A stretch of DNA of 64,000 nt from Adiantum capillus-veneris (GCA_014529385.2 CM043960.1:73051910-73115909); one strand, 5' to 3'; shown: positions 45,720-57,699, numbered from the stretch's first letter. A program made the numbers and translations. Notes: generated by a model not told the origin, from the sequence alone.

Positions 45720-45731
45720 TGGTATCAGAGC
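45720..45731 (+). promoter_or_regulatory. Primer-binding site of array unit 6
   Basis: TGGTATCAGAGC two bases after TCACA. Units 1, 3, 5, 7 and 8 carry one- to three-base variants at the same place; unit 2 is more diverged. Confidence 0.85.
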
Positions 45732-45753
45732 ACGTTCGAATTCTACGGTAAAG

Positions 45754-47557
45754 ATGGAAGCTTAGGAACAACAATTAAAGGATCATGTTAATCTTATCTG
45801 ACGGCTCAGTGATGATCTTAATGTGCTTCAACTGTTTAAGAATGGTAAGGGAATACTTGATGATAAATGATCTGAAGATGGAGAAATTTGGGTGGAGATC
45901 ACGAGCGAAGAAGATCCATTACCACCTCCACGCGGTGAAGTATCAAAGAATAAGTATGAAGAGCAAAGGAAGAAGCGATAGAGAGACTCCTCCAATGATC
46001 ACCTCACTACAATATGGAGAAGAAGATGGAGTTCTACGGCTTCAAGCAAAAGGAGGTGGACATACATGATCTCAATATCGATGAGTATAAGGAGAGGTTC
46101 GTGCATCTCCACAAATATGCTCTAGAGGTGATGAGTGATGCATTATAGATGAAGTTTATCGAGGGCCTGAGAGAAGCAATAAAGTCCAAAGTAAAGAGTG
46201 CAGGTTGTATTGATTTTTTGGGGCCAAGGAAAAAAACTATGAGAAGATGGAAAAGTTTAATCAGAATCAACGGATGATTGCAACGGGACATTCTTCTCAT
46301 AACTCTTTCACAACAAATTAGAGAAATCTGCCAAATCAGACTACTTCTAATAATCGACAAAATAACAATGTGCAGCAACAATGAGGGTCCTTTCCTAATG
46401 CGAGAAATGGTAATGGAAATTCAGAATGGCAACCAAAACAAGCGACCTCTAGTGCGTTGGCAGCAAGACCTAGAGTTCCTTGAAAGAGCTTGAAGGCTTG
46501 GATTATGTTTTCGATATGGAGAACAAGGCCATCTGACTTATGACTATCCGAACTAATAGATTCATACGAAAGGTGGTTCGAGCCAAGATGACTAAAGTAG
46601 AGATTATCGATGAAGTAGAGGATAAAGGTAAGTCATTTGACCCTCTTGTGCGGTGTCTTTTATCTTTTGTGCATCATCTAAAAGTTTTTGTAATTAAGTT
46701 GTGGATAAAATCACAAATTAGAAATTGTTTTTCTTAATCGATTCGGGAAGTACACATTGCTTTTTGTCTTCTAAATTGGTTAAGGAATTAAACTTGAGGT
46801 TAAACGAAGAGATTAAGTGACCTATGGAGTTAGGTACTGGTAACAAAAATTTCACAAAAGGACTTACTGAAAATTTATCTTTTTCTTTGAATGGTCAAGA
46901 ACATAAAGATAATCTTTATGTTATAGATATGGGTGTGCATCATGTAATCATAGGCATGGATTGGATGATTGAGAATCATGTTTTGATTGATTGTGAAGAA
47001 AGGAAAATCTCTTTTAAACTTTATGATAGGGATACTCATGCTATTTATAGGGTACAAAAAAGCCTTAAAATTTTAGACTTAAAAAGAATAAAAAAATTAA
47101 AAAAAACTTATGTTTCCAAATCTTTGTGGTTAATTTGTAGGACGCCACCTTCAGATAGCTTTTCCGCCTATCTTTGATTCGTTGAGTTAAAGTTAAAAAA
47201 AGTTACTTTTTGAACCGACTTTATGCTAGAGATTCGTGCATGTCATGCACGGGACAGAGAGCATGCCTATTTTTCTCTACATATACATGCTATGGGAGTG
47301 AGAGTGGGATTGTGAATGAGAGTACGATTGTGAGTCTATAAGAGATTAAGATTGTGAATGAGAGTGAGACAAAATTCTATTTGCAATAGCTCGAGGGTGG
47401 TCGGGTGGATGAATTGAGCTACATTCCTATTATAATTCAAAGTATGTAATACAATTACTTTATTGCACTCCACTCTGTGTATTGTGTTTATTTTTCTCTA
47501 TCTCTCCTGTGTCTCGTCACAAGTGGTATTAGAGCACGTTCTGATTCTGCAATAAAG
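45754..47557 (+). pseudogene. Array unit 6 (protease site DSG preserved at DNA level)
   Basis: Nucleotides 46733-46759 encode LIDSGSTHC in a frame that the upstream sequence no longer keeps. The C-terminal half is open at 46824-47177 (LYVIDMGVHHVIIGMDWMIE). The PBS upstream at 45720-45731 is canonical. The fourth codon of gag is now TAG where others have TAC or TAT. Confidence 0.87.
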
Positions 47558-48583
47558 ATGAAAGCTTAGGAACAACAATTTAAGGAGCCGGATGTCGGCT
47601 TAGTTTGATGATCTTAATGTACTTCAACAGTTTAAGAATGGTAAGAGAATACTTGACGATGAATGATATGAAGATGGAGGAATTCAGCTGGAGATCATGG
47701 GCGAACATGAACCATTACCACCTCCATGGAGTGAAGGGTCAAAGAATAAGTGTGAAGAGTGAATGAAGAAGTTCAAGAGATACTTGTCTCATGATCTCCT
47801 CACTCTAATATGGAGAAGAAGATGGAGTTCTACGGATTCAAGAAAAAGGAGGTGGACAGACATGATCTGACTATTGATGAGTATAAGGAGAGGTTACCGC
47901 GTCCCCACAAATATGCTCTAAAGGCGAGAGGTGATACATTAAAGATGAAGTTTATCAAGGGCATGAGAGAAGCACTGAAGTTCCAAGTGAAGGGTGCAGG
48001 TTGTATCAATTTTCTAGATGTTGTGGACAAGGCAGAAAACTATGAGAAGATGGAAAGTTTAATCAGAGTCAATGGATGATTACAACGGGACATCATCGTC
48101 ATAATTCTACTACACTAAATCAAAGAAATTTACCAAATTAGACTACTTCTAATAATCGATAGAATATCAATGTGCAGCAACAACGAGGGCCGTTCCCTAA
48201 TTCCCATAATGGTAATGGCAATCACAATGGTAAGCGATCTCCAATGTGTTGGCAACAAGACCTAGCATATCATGCACCAAACAGAGAGCATGACTATTTC
48301 TTTCTACATATATAGGCTATGGGAGTGAGAGTGGGATTGTGAATGAGATTGCGATTATGAATGTGTATGAGATTGGGATTGTGAGTAAGAGAGATGAAAT
48401 TCTATTTACAATAGCTCAAGGGTGGTCAGGCGGATGAATTGAGCTAGGTCCCTTTTATAATTCAAAGTATCTAATACAATTACTCTATTGCACTCTACTC
48501 TGTATATTATTTTATTTTTCTTTATCTCTCTCGTGTCTCGTCTCACAAGTGATATTAGAGAAAGTCCTGATTCTACAGTAAAG
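47558..48583 (+). pseudogene. Array unit 7 (gag only, deletion of knuckle and protease)
   Basis: Gag core open at 47810-48079. After CWQQDLA near 48265 it jumps to catgcaccaaacagagagca, the tail before the LTR-like segment. The deletion endpoints differ from those of unit 4. Confidence 0.87.
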
Positions 48584-49690
48584 ATGGAAACTTAGGAACA
48601 ACAATTAAAGGAGTAGGTTGATCTTATCTGTCGGCTCATTTGATGATCTTAATGTGATTCAACAGCTTAAGAATGGTAAGAGAATTATTGATGATGCATG
48701 ATCTGAAGATGGAGGAATTCGGGTGGAGATCACGGACGAAGATAATCCATTACCACCTCCACGGAGTGAAGGGTCAAAGAAGAAGTATGAAGAACAAAGG
48801 AAGAAGTGAAAGAGAGACTCGTTCGATGATCTCCTCACTATAATATGGAGAAGAAGATGGATTTCTAGGGTTTCAAACACAAGGAGGTGGACATACATGA
48901 TTTGACTATATATGAGTATAAGGAGAGGTTCTTGTATCTCCTCTAGTGGTGACGGGTGATGATTAAAGATGAAGTTTATCGAGGGCCTGAGAGAAGCGCT
49001 GAAGTTCCAATTGAAGGGTGCATGTTGTATCAATTCTCTGGATGTTGTGGCCAAGGTAGAAAACTATGAGAAGATGGAAAAGTTTAATCACAGTCAATGG
49101 ATGATTGCAATGGGATATCGTCCTCATAATTTTGCTGCAGCAAATCAAATAAATCTACCAAATTAGACTACTTCTAATAATGGACAGAATAACAATGTGT
49201 AGCAACAACGAGGGCCGTTCCCTAATGGCAAGAATGGTAATGGCAATCACAATGACAACCAAAAGAAGAGACCTCTAGTGTGTTGGCAGCAAGACCCAGA
49301 GTTCCTCGAAAGAGCTTCAAGGCTTGGATTATATTTTCGATGTGGAGAACAAGGCCACTATACTTATGAGTGTTTAAACAAAGATATCGATAAGTCAGTT
49401 CGAGCCAAGATGGCTGAAGTAGAGAATATCAATGAAGCGGAGGATAAAGCTAAGTCATTTGACCTTCCTCTGAGGTGTCTTATATCTTCTGTGCATCATG
49501 TAAAAGCTTCTGTGATTAAGTTTATGGGTAAAATCAGAAATCAAAAATTGAATTTCTTAATCGATTCGAGAAGTACACATTGCTTTTTGTCTAAATTGGT
49601 TAAGAAATTAAAGTTGATCATAAACTAAGAGATTAAGATATCTCAGGAGCTAGCCGGCGGTAACAAAAATTTCACAAAAGGGCTGATTGA
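48584..49690 (+). pseudogene. Array unit 8 (3'-truncated)
   Basis: Open at 49278-49628: WQQDPEFLERA, knuckle YFRCGEQGHYTYEC (first Cys to Tyr), VRAKMAEVENINEAEDKAKS, protease LIDSRSTHCFLS. The unit ends near 49690 within the protease (KGLIDN) at the array edge; no LTR-like end follows. Confidence 0.88.
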
Positions 49691-51464
49691 CAATACTAAA
49701 AAAAATGCCAACATTTATAGAAGGTATTTAGAAACGTGCATACGTCTTTCAAACATGGTCACATGTCATATGCGCGTCTCTTAAGCCCCTAGACGTATGT
49801 TTTAAAACAAAATTATACAAAACTTGAAAATAACACTAACCTTGCTTGGAAAGAAGTGAGCTGTCAGGAAATGGTCTTTTGTTGGTTTTTGTATGTGCTC
49901 ATGCTAGTCTAGGTGATTCATCCCTAGCAATGGTGCCAATGTCTGGGGGTTTTGCCAACGCTTATCACATCCCATAATGAGACGGACCCAAGACTAAAAA
50001 TGTTAGTCCTAGAAATGAATGACCCAACTAGGTAATGGAGGCATGCCAAGAGGTTGTCAATATCATGTTTGAACACTATACACTTTGTTTAATACGATCT
50101 GTTGCTATCAATCCATAGAAATCCTAGTTTTTTTCTCTTAAAATGGTGGCCTTTTTCATGGCAGAAGATGTGTAGATACTAGAAAATGTATCAAGTGTAT
50201 GAGCCACAACAAATCTTTATCTCTCTCTCTCTCTCTCTCTCTCTCAATGATATCTCTCTTGACCCGTGTGTGTGTGTGTGTGTGTGTGTGTCCATAATAG
50301 ACAAGAACAAGACACAAGATGGACAAACAGTAAAGTTGATTTTTATTAAAAGATTCCATTACATATATGTGGTAAACAGGTTAGAATATCTTTTCTGCCC
50401 TCAAGCCTACAGTTGGTCGTGTTGCAACCTATTTTCCTTAATCCATCTAATAAATATAGTAGAGTGTGAAGATCTTTGAGGTCTGAGATTTTGGGTTTAG
50501 ACACAAAGTAAGAGTACATTGAAATCATGAAAGAAAATCTCAAAATTTGTGTTATCATCTGCAGACAAAAAATTTAAAAGTTCTTAAATCATCTTATATA
50601 GAGAAAATATATCTTGCAAGTGTATATAGGCAACAGGGCTCGCTGAGATGCACTCAACGGAGGCTACCCACCAAAAATCTTTCTTCAAGTCTACCCTTGT
50701 CAATGGTTGAAGACCTGGTAACATAGAAAAATGCTCTTCTACTGGAAGAAGTTTGTGCTACCCTAATCACACACCTCCACATATGCCAACCAAAATGCAA
50801 TATAATATTGTTGTCATGCAGGTTGTTGTGTGTGACATGGTTTGCATGCAAAAAATAAAGGTGTGTAGAATCCCATCGATAAAGTGTCATATATTTGCCT
50901 TGAATTTGGGGATGCTCGTGTCCACATCCTTGATTCCTTTGTTGTATGGAAGATACTTTCCATCTTTCTATGATTGATCTACCTAGTGATCCAATGTGCC
51001 ACCATTCCAATATCTGAACACTACTAGAGGATGTCTCTCAGCATGTCTTGCTAATCCCAGTGCTATAATGATATTTGTGTGTGTTAATTGAACCATTGTG
51101 GTCTCATGTAGGACAATGCAATCACCTGCTTTATCACATAGAATTGTTTTGTTCACCCCTACGTTTCACCACCTAACCATGTACTCAACTACAACATTGC
51201 ACCATCGGGAGTACCCATGCCATGCAATTGAGGGGTTGGAACCTCAGGAAGGACACTAGGGGTTGGTGCCTCAAGCTCTACTATCACATAAGGGGTTTTC
51301 TCAGTCCACAGTTTCTTTCCCTTGTTCTTTAAATTATGGTAGAGACTTCCACTCAGATCATTTTCTGCATGAACCCTGGCAGCCCCATAATCTGCGGCTC
51401 AAGGAAGTTTGACACTGCATAATTAGCCAAGAGTTTTGCATACATCTAGTCAGTGATTTCATTG

Positions 51465-51565
51465 ACGTGATCATGATTGTGTGATTTTGTTAATAACTCT
51501 AGCCACTACACAAAATCACGATTGTATGATTTTGTTAATAACTCTAGTCATCACACAAGAAAAAC
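51465..51565. repeat. Short tandem duplication, about 49 bp
   Basis: The phrase attgtgtgattttgttaata, actctagccac recurs as attgtatgattttgttaata, actctagtcat. A short inverted match (gtgatcatg and catgatcac) flanks the pair. Confidence 0.85.
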
Positions 51566-51654
51566 ACATGATCACGTTAATTGTTAATGTGTCTTTGATG
51601 ACCTACAAAAACCCATAGAACCGGTTAGCCCGTTGGGTGAAAAATATTTTCTGC

Positions 51655-51755
51655 GAGACCCACCGGGTTTTTTATTTTGCAGATGGGCTCGCTACCGAGA
51701 AAAAGTCCATACCTGGCAGGCTCGCCAGGAAAATTAAAAAACCCGGTGGGTGTAA
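51655..51755. repeat. Inverted repeat with inner hairpin
   Basis: acccaccgggttttttattt near 51658 pairs with aaattaaaaaacccggtggg near 51732. Between them cctggc, aggctc, gccagg forms a further small stem. The arms are nearly perfect. Could be a MITE remnant or structured RNA; no flanking duplication was found. Confidence 0.8.
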
Positions 51756-53539
51756 TTATATATAGTAATTAGTGTGATTACCGTTGTGATTTGGCTAGGA
51801 AAATCCCTAGGGAGTGTATCGGAGTGTCAGGTATTGTCATCTCCTCGTGAATTGACCTAAGGTTACAGAGTCATAGGTCCTTTTTTTGGGTTGGATGTGA
51901 TTCTTAATTTGGTAACCACTTCTAAAAATATTTAATTCCTTTATCGAACATAAAGGTACAAAACCAGAACAATTGAAAAATGGGAAATTCATGCTCATTG
52001 CGACAAAGCCTTGGTCCAAATGAGGGTAATTGGTTTTAGAAGATGAGCATATGCAAATGTTGAGTCGAACATCAAGGGTTGGATGTCCTGTACTAGTGTA
52101 CTGGGCCTATAAAGACCTTTCAAGTCTTGCATTTTTCACCATCATAGATTTGAGTTGATATACATTGTCATTGCACAATATAAGAGCTATAATCCTTAAT
52201 TGGGTGAAAATAGCTTTTCTATATTGAATTGGCTGCATAAGGGGACTACAATCCTTGATTGCATACAAGTATCCTCAATCGTGTGATTATATTGAAGATT
52301 TCTTTGCATTATTTCATGCATTGGTTTATACAGAGAGTGCATTATGTATTATGAAAGATTATTAGTGTATGACATGACCAATCATAGATTTTATTGCTTT
52401 TTTGTGCTTTTTGCAAACATCTGACATCGTTCAGTTTAAAAGTTGATTATTCTTTGTAGCATTTGAAATTAGATGTTTCCTTATTGTTTGCAAATCAAAA
52501 CGGACGTATAAATAATCATCATAATAATAATTGCATTGAAAAATTCATAGCATTGCTGTATTTATTATGCCGTGTAGAGAGTGCATTGCAATGTGTACAT
52601 TTTCTCACAACATAGGTGATCAATATGTGGATTAACTAGCATGCATTGCAAATCTCATATCATGCAGATTTGATTACTTTCCTAGTGAATGAAAAATTCA
52701 ATATATATTGAAAAGAAGGAAATTGTATTCAACACTGAACATCTAGTTCTTTTGTCTTCAATTTTAATGTAAAAACAATGGAGCACAAGTGGTACAAAGA
52801 AGCCAAATAATAAAAAATATCCTGGCAAAGAGTGGGATTATGCTCACAACATATGCGGTCAATATATGGAATGGCAATGTAAATTTTATCCCATAACAAT
52901 CAAGCGATGCACCTCGTATCAGGGACCATTTTTTGGGTAGCATTGAAAAGAATTGAAAGAAATGTGAACATCCTCAGGCACCTGCAATTGAAAAGCTCTT
53001 GAGAGAAGAGCTCGCCAAAAAAGGTGGCAAGAGACAAAAGATATATATCTCTATTATGGATGCAAGTCAAGAGTGGTCAGACCCAAATATTAACTCTGTT
53101 GATCCTATGGTGACACCAACTAACCTTGGAGAACAGCCTTCGCAGGGAGAGGAAGTCAAGCAACATTCATTTTAAGCGTCACAATGATCAATGTAATGCT
53201 GGTTTGTCCAACGAGAGACGTTCATAAAGGCGATTGGCAGTGAGCTACTAGCAAGCTTCACAAGAACCATAATAAAAAGAGTAGAATAAATATTGACAAC
53301 TTTGATTTTGCACATGAAGGTGCTACTTCATGTCCCAATGTTTGTGAAATATCTTGTTCCTAGGTTGCAACAAGCTATGGGCAACCCTGCCTTGCAGGCC
53401 AAAGTTACTCAACAACTTTGTGATTATGGGATTTTCCTACCTCTCCAAGAAGAGAGAGAGAGAGAGAGATTAAGAAGCCTTTTGTTGGGACTTTCAAAAG
53501 AAGACTCGCTCCGATAAGAGAATAGGAGGAATCCAATGA

Positions 53540-54096
53540 ACGAGAAAGAAGTGAATCTTCAAATTCCTTTGAAGATGTGGCTCCATAAAGACAGCGGCCT
53601 TGATGGTCCCCAACTCCTCCCAAGAGAAAAAGATAATTTTATAGTCCTTCTTCTCATCACTCTAAAAACGAAGAGAGGAAACAAAGGAAGAAAAAGGCAA
53701 GAAAGAGGTCACCCTCTTCTCCTTCTTTATCACCTTCTTCCTCTTTCAACAAAAGTAGTGGCTATTCTCCTAGAGAATACAAGAGGAGAGGACATCGTAA
53801 ATCTTATCCTACTTGGAAAAAGTCCCAAAAGATTAAGAAACTCAAAGAGGGAGGAAAGAGTATCTCTTTTCTCACCTATGATGGCAACTTTGGTGCTACT
53901 GACAAAGTATTGGCCTTCATCCAACAATTTGATGCAGCCTTTAGAAACGAGGGCTTCACAGATTCCTACAAGCTACATCATGTAGCTATGCACTTTCGAA
54001 TATCTTCTTGACAATGGTGGGCTAGACTTCGTGGAAATGGAGAAGCTCCAAAGACATGGAAAACTCTACAAGTTTCCATCATGAAACAATTACTAT
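53540..54096 (+). pseudogene. Gypsy-3 gag, first part
   Basis: A basic Ser-rich segment (KKKARKRSPSSPSLSPSSSF, KSSGYSPREYKRRGHRKS, about 53680-53805) leads into a Ty3/Gypsy gag core: KSISFLTYDGNFGATDKVLA, FIQQFDAAFRNEGFTDSYKL, HHVAMHFRISS, stop, QWWARLRGNGEAPKTWKTLQ, VSIMKQ (to 54090). The conserved W-W and GEAPKTW pattern marks the gag core. An in-frame stop sits just before QWW, and indels are likely upstream of 53700. It is cut at 54096 by the LTR 54097-56667 and resumes at 56668. Pieces at 52980-53500 (KLLREELAKKGGKRQK, PRLQQAMGNPALQAK) may be its N-terminal region. Confidence 0.9.
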
Positions 54097-56667
54097 TGAT
54101 AGCCATTTTTCGGCTCTCTGTAATTGCCATAGTGAGTTATCTCACCCTATCAAATCACTCAAACACTATGGTTACCCTCACCCTTTCACTGTATATAGGT
54201 GCGTGTGAGTTAGGGGACTTTTCCCATATCTCCTTACTGAAATAAAAAACCCTCAATTAGCTAGTCATTGGGCTAGTTGAGCCAAAAAAATAAAAAATAA
54301 AAAATATAAGTATATTATGGTCCATGCGTATGTAAATATTTCTTTGTATATAGGGCCTAAATAAAAGATTTTTTCATAATTATTTTGGTATTTATTTAAA
54401 TATTTCTACCTAGGTGTGTGTTATTTATGCTTTGTACATTGCCTCACCATTACCACAATTTTTCTTACCATTTTTCATACTCTTTATTCCATATAGAAAT
54501 ATTTTCATGTAAGCTTCTCTTATATTTGGTGTAATTCCACCCCAACAAAAATCCAAAAAAACTAGTTTTATTTATGTGTATATTTTTTCACTATTGTGGA
54601 TTTTCCCTTCCTACATCTATTTTGTTTTTTTTCTAAAAAATTAGAACACCAAAAATATTTATCTTTTTATGGTAGCCTCATAGTGAGAGAGATTTCTTTT
54701 GACCCCTTTATATTTTTTCCACTTATATTATTTATATTTGACATGTACATATTTTTTAGACCCCTCAATATTTGATTTTCTTAGTTGTACTATTCACTTA
54801 TATCATGATCTCAACAATATCTTCAATGATAGACCTACCAAATAAGGTCAAGGGTAGGTGGCATGCATACATGCACTATGGAGGGCTCACTCTTGGAGGT
54901 ATTCAAAGAATCGTCCAAAAAAGGACCCCACAAGGACCTTGTGCAGTGGAAAAAAAATGGTCAGTTTTGCTGAATTTTTAAAGTTCACTTGCTCTCCGAA
55001 TTTGAAAAGGTGATACAAACAAAAGTTGTAGCTCGCGGGCTGAAATTTTGCCTCAAATTTTTTCATATTTTTTTGAGGTACGAGCTGTGAGCTATGATTT
55101 TATTAGTGGACCCCAATTTTCCCATGCTATGCAGCCACACTCTCTCTTCCACTTTATCATTTTCCTCTTTCACACACACTTCTCCACTCATCATCCCCAC
55201 CTCTCTCACCACTCCTCTCTGCACCCTACTCACCTTCTCCTCAACCTTGAAGAATAAGAGAAACCATGGTGAACTCATACCTCCCACACACAATTCCATT
55301 CCAAAATTGACCACTTAGTCTCATTTTTCCTCCTCCAAATTACCCATATCTATCAAAAAAACCACAAGATTCAGCCTCTTCTCTTAAAAGACAGCATCAT
55401 GGTGGTTGATTACTCAGCTTCAATTACCTTGTCTCTCAAGGAAGGTCAAGAGTGGAGAAAAAATGTACCGTCAAAGCTAGTGGACCGTCAACAAGCGTCA
55501 AAATTGGCCCTACTCAAGACACTTGGAGCATCAACCTTGTAAGAAATCCACCTTTTCTTACCTCTTAAGAGTTTTTCTTCCTTATTTGTATCCTACATGG
55601 ATACTCCCATTGTAAATATCCAATTCCATTTGTAAATTAATACTAACTCTACTAACACTAACCCACTATGAAAAGTCCTATCACCTCCATTTCTCTCCTC
55701 TCTCTTTCCCCACCAACTTCTTGATAATTCCAAGCAAAAGAAATTAGGTAAATTGCTAAAAATCTAACCCAACCATGGTTAGAGGAGTAACCCTAGCCTT
55801 CAAAATTGCTATAAAATGAGGGTGTAGCTAGCACAAAAGGGGGGAGCCATAAGCAAGAGCACTATGCTATAGCTTGAGAAGCCAAGCTCAACCTCTCTAG
55901 AAGGAGCTCTTGAGTGGAAGCTCATTGTCTTATGCATGTGCATGTGTTGTAATAGGGGATTAGCAAGGGAACTCTATGCCATTGTAAGAGAGAGAGTGAT
56001 CATTCAATTGAGAGTAGGAAATCTATCATTTCTCCTACTAGTGTAGGCCCAACATTTGCTGAATCAAGGAGGGTGGATTTGGACTAAGCTTGGATACTTT
56101 GTCTCCCTTCCAACGTGAAGTAATGGACAACAATGATGCGTAAGTGTCTTGGTGTTTTTTGTTAATTTCTTGATAGCTTGTCTCTGGTGTTGTCATCAAT
56201 CTAGCCATAAATCCCACATACTGTAAGAGGGCGACAGGGTGGAGAGGACTCCCCTGGCCTTAAGACAGTGATTGGGGTGGCTTTTCTTGTGATGTGTTGT
56301 GGTGAAATTTACGCAAGCTATGTTGAAAAAATACTAATCTCACTTTGATTTGTCATGACAGATTCGTAAGAAGGTATTAATGCAACAAGCACCCCCTCCC
56401 CCTTTCTCTCTCTTTCTTAAATATATAGTTGTGTTTGCTTGATCATTGCCGATACGTTTCAAAGCAGCCCGAGCACTATCTCTCTCTCTCTCTACGCGTC
56501 CTAGTTCGCATCCAAAACTAGGTGGTGCCCCAAATTTGTGTAGGGTTAGGTTGCGGGTTTGTGTGTGTGTTTGTTGTTTTTTCCAACCCCAACCCAATTG
56601 AGCAGCATGGGAGCTTAGAAGAGTGCTTGGAGGCCACTCTTCTTGTTGCCCGACCCAGACCGCCTCA
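54097..56667 (+). mobile_element. Long solo LTR (2571 bp) inserted in Gypsy-3 gag
   Basis: Starts TGATAGCC and ends CCGCCTCA, flanked by CTAT (54093-54096 and 56668-56671). The duplication can also be read as ACTAT if the element ends one base earlier. Removing it restores gag as MKQLLSSDANDKVLTEL. No internal retroelement domain and no second terminal repeat are seen, so it is best read as a solo LTR of a long-LTR element. A TATA box at 55810 followed by a GGGGGGAGCC stretch fits a U3/R border in plus orientation. Plus orientation is inferred. Confidence 0.8.
55810..55816 (+). promoter_or_regulatory. Candidate TATA box (TATAAAA) of the long LTR
   Basis: ctataaaatgagggtgtagc lies about 860 bases before the LTR end, a usual position for the promoter of a long LTR. 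Confidence 0.55.
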
Positions 56668-57140
56668 CTATCAAGCGACGCCAACGATAAAGTTCTTACC
56701 GAATTGCAGAGTTTGAAGCTACTCCTCAATGAGTCTATCCACAAATATGTAGAAGATTTACATCTCAAAGATACAATCTTTTAAAAGATAGAATTTGCCG
56801 AGCAAAAGCAACAATTTTGTGCGGGATTACTTGAAGAAATGGCCAAGTATGTCAACTCACGATGGCTAGTACTATGACCAAAGTCATACATCACACTATT
56901 GTTTCTTCTCATATTAATTTCCAACAAGGGGCTATAAGGAATGTCAAGCCCATGGAAAACAAAGATTGGAATGATTCAAGAGGGAAGAACAATACTCAAA
57001 GTTCTTCCCAAGGAAATTCCAACAACAACAACAACAAGACCAAGGAGAAAGGAGTTTTCAAAGGTAAAAAAAAACTCTCCCCTGAAGAGCTAGAAGCCTT
57101 TCACAAAGACCATAAGTGCTTCAAGTGTGGGTAGCAAGGG
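56668..57140 (+). pseudogene. Gypsy-3 gag, second part with zinc knuckle
   Basis: Resumes SSDANDKVLTELQSLKLLLN, ESIHKYVEDLHLKDTIF, stop, KIEFAEQKQQFCAGLLEEMA, then in another frame ASTMTKVIHHTIVSSHINFQ, QGAIRNVKPMENKD, an Asn/Gln-rich linker, GVFKGKKKLSPEELEAFHKD, HKCFKCG. The knuckle continues, stop, QGRAHRSGP, with the expected His and last Cys lost. Chromovirus-type gag end. Confidence 0.92.
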
Positions 57141-57670
57141 CGTGCTCACCGTTCTGGTCCGAAAATAAATGCACGCAATGAGACTCCTAGAGCTTCCACA
57201 ATCGAAGATCCAAAAGAGGATTCTCATTGCAAAGTTTCATTCCATTACTATTGTTGGGGAACCTGGCTCTACTCACAACTTCATATCAACAAAGTTGGCC
57301 ACTAAGCTAGGGCATTCAAGATTTTGAGATGGAAGATATTGTAGCTGTTGATGGAGCTTTCCAAGCCTCCCTTATTCTCTTGTTTGGGAAGTTGAGGCTT
57401 CATGTCCAAAGGTATGTCGACAAAGAAGACTTTAATTTTCATCTTTCCTCTCCAACATGAGGATGTTATCCTAGGGGTACCATGGTTCAACTACATGACT
57501 GTCAACATGAAGTTTCTTAAAAGGAGAATTTATTTCACCTACAGGAAAAAGAACATGTGTATAGATGCCAATAAATCGGGTTGTACTATACCTCTTGTAA
57601 ATTCACCTGCTTTTGATAAGTCAATGAAAAAATCGGTTTCCTCGTACATGATTTTTGTCAAAGAGTGTTA
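57141..57670 (+). pseudogene. Gypsy-3 protease
   Basis: The active-site region near 57245-57310 reads ITIVGEPGSTHNFISTKLAT; the usual Asp-Ser-Gly is Glu-Pro-Gly. The C-terminal half is open at 57402-57671 with HEDVILGVPWFNYMTVNMKF and NKSGCTIPLVNSPAFDKSM. Frame changes lie between the halves. Spacing and order agree with a Ty3/Gypsy aspartic protease that is no longer active. Confidence 0.88.
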
Positions 57671-57699
57671 ATGTTTTAACAAAAGAAAGTGGTAGGAAT

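Larger units (their letters stand above)
43939..45753 (+). pseudogene. Array unit 5 (longest gag core)
   Basis: Gag core open at 44205-44570 (121 codons) from MEKKMAFYNFKQKEVDKRDL through LKMNFIEGLREVLKLQVKGV to NRENNNVQQ. The knuckle near 44690-44735 is frame-broken. The protease site reads LIYSGSTH (Asp to Tyr). Confidence 0.88.
36332..49690 (+). repeat. Tandem array of nine LTR-like/PBS/gag/protease units (macrosatellite from a GAG-only retroelement)
   Basis: The unit start (atggaagctta, encoding MEAYEQQLKEQADLI) occurs at 37787, 39623, 41207, 43052, 43939, 45754, 47558 and 48584, plus a 5'-truncated first unit. Complete units are about 1.8 kb; shorter intervals (887, 1026 and 1584) are explained by separate internal deletions. 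Unit order: gag coiled start, basic segment, gag core (KMKFIEGLREALKFQVKGAG), Asn/Gln-rich linker, CCHC knuckle CFRCGEQGHQTYEC, protease (LIDSGSTHCFLS, then DVIIGMDWM), a tail with gacgccacctttcggatagc, an LTR-like segment of about 240 bp, and a PBS. No RT, RNase H or integrase motif is seen in any unit. All units are in the same orientation. Confidence 0.93.
49691..53000. other. No recognisable gene; scattered short repeats
   Basis: Contains CT (50219-50245) and TG (50266-50291) microsatellites. Minus-strand open pieces at 51010-50654 and about 51340-51190 (KGKKLWTEKTPYVIVELEAP, TPSVLPEVPTP) have no recognised domain, though the Pro-rich piece resembles linkers in retroelement polyproteins. 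Confidence 0.45.

Noticed and set aside
36332-49690. Array of host genes encoding zinc-knuckle proteases
   Set aside because: Every unit has stops or frameshifts and carries an LTR-like end and tRNA primer site, which points to a retroelement.
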